Origin: an uncultured Parabacteroides sp.
Lineage (GTDB): Bacteria; Bacteroidota; Bacteroidia; Bacteroidales; Tannerellaceae
Reading direction: 5' to 3'
Length of the DNA: 7,834 bases
NCBI GenBank assembly: GCA_947074335.1
Contig: CAMTPG010000115.1
Coordinates: 1-7,834 of the forward strand
Shown here piece by piece: positions 6,622-7,834 of the stretch. Made by a program: the position numbers and the translations under genes. The notes beneath the pieces are model-generated. The model searched no databases and had not been told where the DNA came from. It worked only from the letters and a program-made list of their open reading frames with translations. Positions within the stretch are counted from its first letter, which is position 1. Each line of letters starts with the position of its first letter.

Positions 6622-6730
6622 CCATTTATAAACCGGTCAAACGATTCCAAGAAGGAATATAACATTATTTTATTAACTTTCTCTTACTTATGATGACAGC
6701 AGCTGTAATACTACTGTCTTAAATTCTACA

Positions 6731-6762
6731 TAAGAACACCACACCTGTTTAGTATGTTCTTA
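6731..6762. repeat. Inverted repeat TAAGAACA / TGTTCTTA
   Basis: TAAGAACA (6731-6738) and TGTTCTTA (6755-6762) are perfect 8-bp inverted arms separated by 16 nt, so their centres are 24 bp apart. The spacing on the DNA could suit two bound subunits, or it could form a loose hairpin in RNA. No known regulator site is recognised. Confidence 0.45.
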
Positions 6763-6857
6763 ACAAGAGTATTAAAATGATACAAAAGAACTTAAAATAC
6801 AGCTATTATTCAGGGTATATATATTTATCCGGAGGATGTTGCAGGACTATAAATTTG

Positions 6858-6923
6858 CCAATTGTCAAAAGCTATTTTGAGAGTCGTAAGAAAAGGGTTT
6901 TCCAATTGATAAAAAGCATTTGA
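6858..6923. repeat. Two imperfect direct copies of a CCAATTG...AAAAGC motif
   Basis: Copy 1 (6858-6880) reads CCAATTG, TC, AAAAGC, then TATTTTGA. Copy 2 (6902-6923) reads CCAATTG, ATA, AAAAGC, then ATTTGA. Their starts are 44 bp apart. Copy 1 sits in a quasi-palindrome TTTG-C-CAATTG-T-CAAA (6854-6869), and copy 2 has TTTT-C-CAATTG-AT-AAAA around its core. They could be paired operators, though in AT-rich DNA chance similarity cannot be excluded. Confidence 0.4.
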
Positions 6924-7050
6924 TTACTGACAAAATAATACTTCCTCTTCGAGCGACCGATAAAAGAAAGATATTGATTGAAAAAGAAACATACTTATCC
7001 GATCGTGTTCGGTGCGATTCATCAGCAGTATTTAAATAAAAAAGGGTGAA

Positions 7051-7083
7051 AGTGCTAATAACTGTTCAGATTTCTTATTTTTG
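7051..7083 (+). promoter_or_regulatory. Candidate nadB promoter
   Basis: TATTTTTG at 7076-7083 is an exact fit to the -7 consensus TAnnTTTG, 23 nt before the nadB ATG. The -33 element is poor: AGTG at 7051-7054 is the only TTTG-like word at the right spacing (21 nt). The transcript would have a leader of under 20 nt. A second exact -7 match, TAAATTTG, lies far upstream at 6850-6857. Confidence 0.5.
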
Positions 7084-7106
7084 TAATCTCTAAACAGATA
7101 TGAAAA

Positions 7107-7834
7107 ATGGCAAAGAAATTTGACTTCTTAGTGATAGGTTCCGGTATTGCCGGTATGAGCTTTGCACTAAAAGTAGCCGACAAAGGGAAAGTTGCACTCA
7201 TCTGCAAGTCAGGACAGGAGGAATCGAACACCTATTTCGCGCAGGGCGGAATCGCTTCGGTAACCAATACAGCCCTCGACAACTTCGAGAAACATATCGA
7301 AGACACACTGATTGCCGGCGATTGGATCAACGATCGCGAAGCGGTGGAAACCGTAGTAAGAAAGGCTCCCGCGCAAATTGAAGATTTGATAAAGTGGGGC
7401 GTTAAGTTTGATAAAAACGATTCGGGCGAGTTCGATCTGCACCGCGAAGGCGGCCATTCCGAATTCCGTATTCTGCATCATAAGGATAATACGGGGGCTG
7501 AAATTCAGCTGAGTTTAATGGAGGCGATCCGCCAACATCCGAATATCGAGGTTTTCGATAATCATTTTGCGGTGGAGATTATTACCCAGCATCATTTAGG
7601 CATTATTGTAACCCGCTATACACAGGGCATCCGCTGCTTCGGAGCTTACGTGCTGAACGAGGAAACGGGCATAGTAGACACCTTCCTGTCGAAGATAACG
7701 GTCATGGCCACAGGCGGCTGTGAAGCTGTTTACCGCAATACAACCAATCCGCTGGTGGCTACCGGCGACGGAATCGCGATGGTATATCGTGCCAAAGGGG
7801 CGGTAAAAAATATGGAGTTTATCCAGTTTCATCC
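7107..7834 (+). CDS. nadB: L-aspartate oxidase, 5' part (runs off the right edge)
   Basis: This flavoenzyme oxidises L-aspartate to iminoaspartate, the first step of de novo NAD synthesis before quinolinate synthase NadA. The frame from ATG 7107 is open for 242 codons to the window end, and the full protein is usually about 520-540 residues. Visible features are the FAD motif GSGIAG at 11-16 and NTYFAQGGIA at 41-50. Next come the substrate and flavin region LHREGGHSEFRILHHKDNTG at 111-130, ATGGCEAVYRNTTNP at 201-215, GDGIAM at 220-225 and EFIQFHP at 237-243. The pattern separates it from the related fumarate reductase/succinate dehydrogenase flavoproteins. The start at 7107 is favoured because the nearby ATG at 7100 hits a stop after seven codons in another frame. 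It is transcribed away from the PH/lpdA unit. Any nadA or nadC partners would lie beyond the edge. Confidence 0.95.
   Translation, partial: MAKKFDFLVIGSGIAGMSFALKVADKGKVALICKSGQEESNTYFAQGGIASVTNTALDNFEKHIEDTLIAGDWINDREAVETVVRKAPAQIEDLIKWGVKFDKNDSGEFDLHREGGHSEFRILHHKDNTGAEIQLSLMEAIRQHPNIEVFDNHFAVEIITQHHLGIIVTRYTQGIRCFGAYVLNEETGIVDTFLSKITVMATGGCEAVYRNTTNPLVATGDGIAMVYRAKGAVKNMEFIQFH

Larger units (their letters stand above)
6528..7106. other. Divergent intergenic region without a convincing gene
   Basis: This AT-rich stretch of 579 bp separates the leftward PH-protein/lpdA unit from rightward nadB, so it should carry promoters for both. The longest plus-strand reading frame I checked by hand that opens with ATG is 48 codons (6777-6923) and has no family features. 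The region holds a strong hairpin (6592-6621), an inverted repeat with distant arms (6731-6762), two CAATTG-centred near-repeats (6858-6923) and the nadB promoter candidate. The function of these elements is unknown. A small RNA is possible but not shown. Confidence 0.75.

Noticed and set aside
6695..6718. GACAG/CTGTC inverted arms around a CAGCTG palindrome.
   Set aside because: The arms are only 5 bp with a 14-nt gap, which is expected by chance.
6690..6722. A 10-codon frame starting with two ATGs (MMTAAVILLS).
   Set aside because: It is too short to judge, has no downstream attenuator structure or amino-acid bias, and does not lie next to a gene start.
6777..6923. A 48-codon plus-strand frame in the divergent region (begins MIQKNLKY).
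   Set aside because: It has no ribosome binding site, no recognisable family features, a composition expected of AT-rich spacer, and it runs across the near-repeats. It is not supported as a gene.
7084..7106. A riboswitch upstream of nadB.
   Set aside because: The predicted leader is under 20 nt, which leaves no room for an aptamer if the 7076-7083 box is used.
7209..7832. Minus-strand open frames of 78-90 codons.
   Set aside because: They are antisense to nadB, whose plus-strand frame has clear FAD and substrate motifs. They are shadows.

Overview
The window looks like ordinary core chromosome of a member of the Bacteroidota, most likely order Bacteroidales. Three things point there. Promoter-like boxes fit the Bacteroides -7 consensus TAnnTTTG (TATCTTTG, TACCTTTG). 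No clear Shine-Dalgarno sequences precede the genes. The gene order DUF4271 - hemD - rnpA - yidD - tatD-like - tyrS is, from general knowledge, a Bacteroidales arrangement. Genus cannot be decided from this sequence alone.

Layout: nearly everything from 20 to 6527 is on the minus strand. Reading in the direction of transcription (right to left), a first unit holds two small membrane-anchored PH-like proteins (6527-6105 and 6078-5695) followed by dihydrolipoyl dehydrogenase lpdA (5684-4332). A short gap with a -7 box leads to a tightly packed operon of five genes with overlaps or 3-nt spacing: DUF4271 membrane protein, uroporphyrinogen-III synthase (hemD), RNase P protein (rnpA), YidD insertion factor, and a short TatD-family hydrolase (4292-1555). 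After a possible weak terminator and another -7 box comes tyrosyl-tRNA synthetase (1454-162), and finally tRNA-Gln(UUG) (90-20) with its own well-formed promoter.

On the right, a 579-bp AT-rich region without a convincing gene (6528-7106) separates this block from the divergently transcribed L-aspartate oxidase gene nadB, which starts at 7107 and runs off the right edge. This region is the least explained part of the window. It holds a 13-bp-stem hairpin, an 8-bp inverted repeat with widely spaced arms, two imperfect copies of a CAATTG-centred motif 44 bp apart, and a good candidate nadB promoter.

Functionally the genes are housekeeping: translation (tyrS, tRNA-Gln, rnpA), membrane protein biogenesis (yidD), tetrapyrrole synthesis (hemD), 2-oxoacid or glycine-cleavage redox chemistry (lpdA), and NAD synthesis (nadB). 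I found no mobile element, CRISPR array, defence locus or other clearly new system. The findings are modest: the structured divergent region, a pair of diverged tandem PH-like genes, and some start-site and overlap details.
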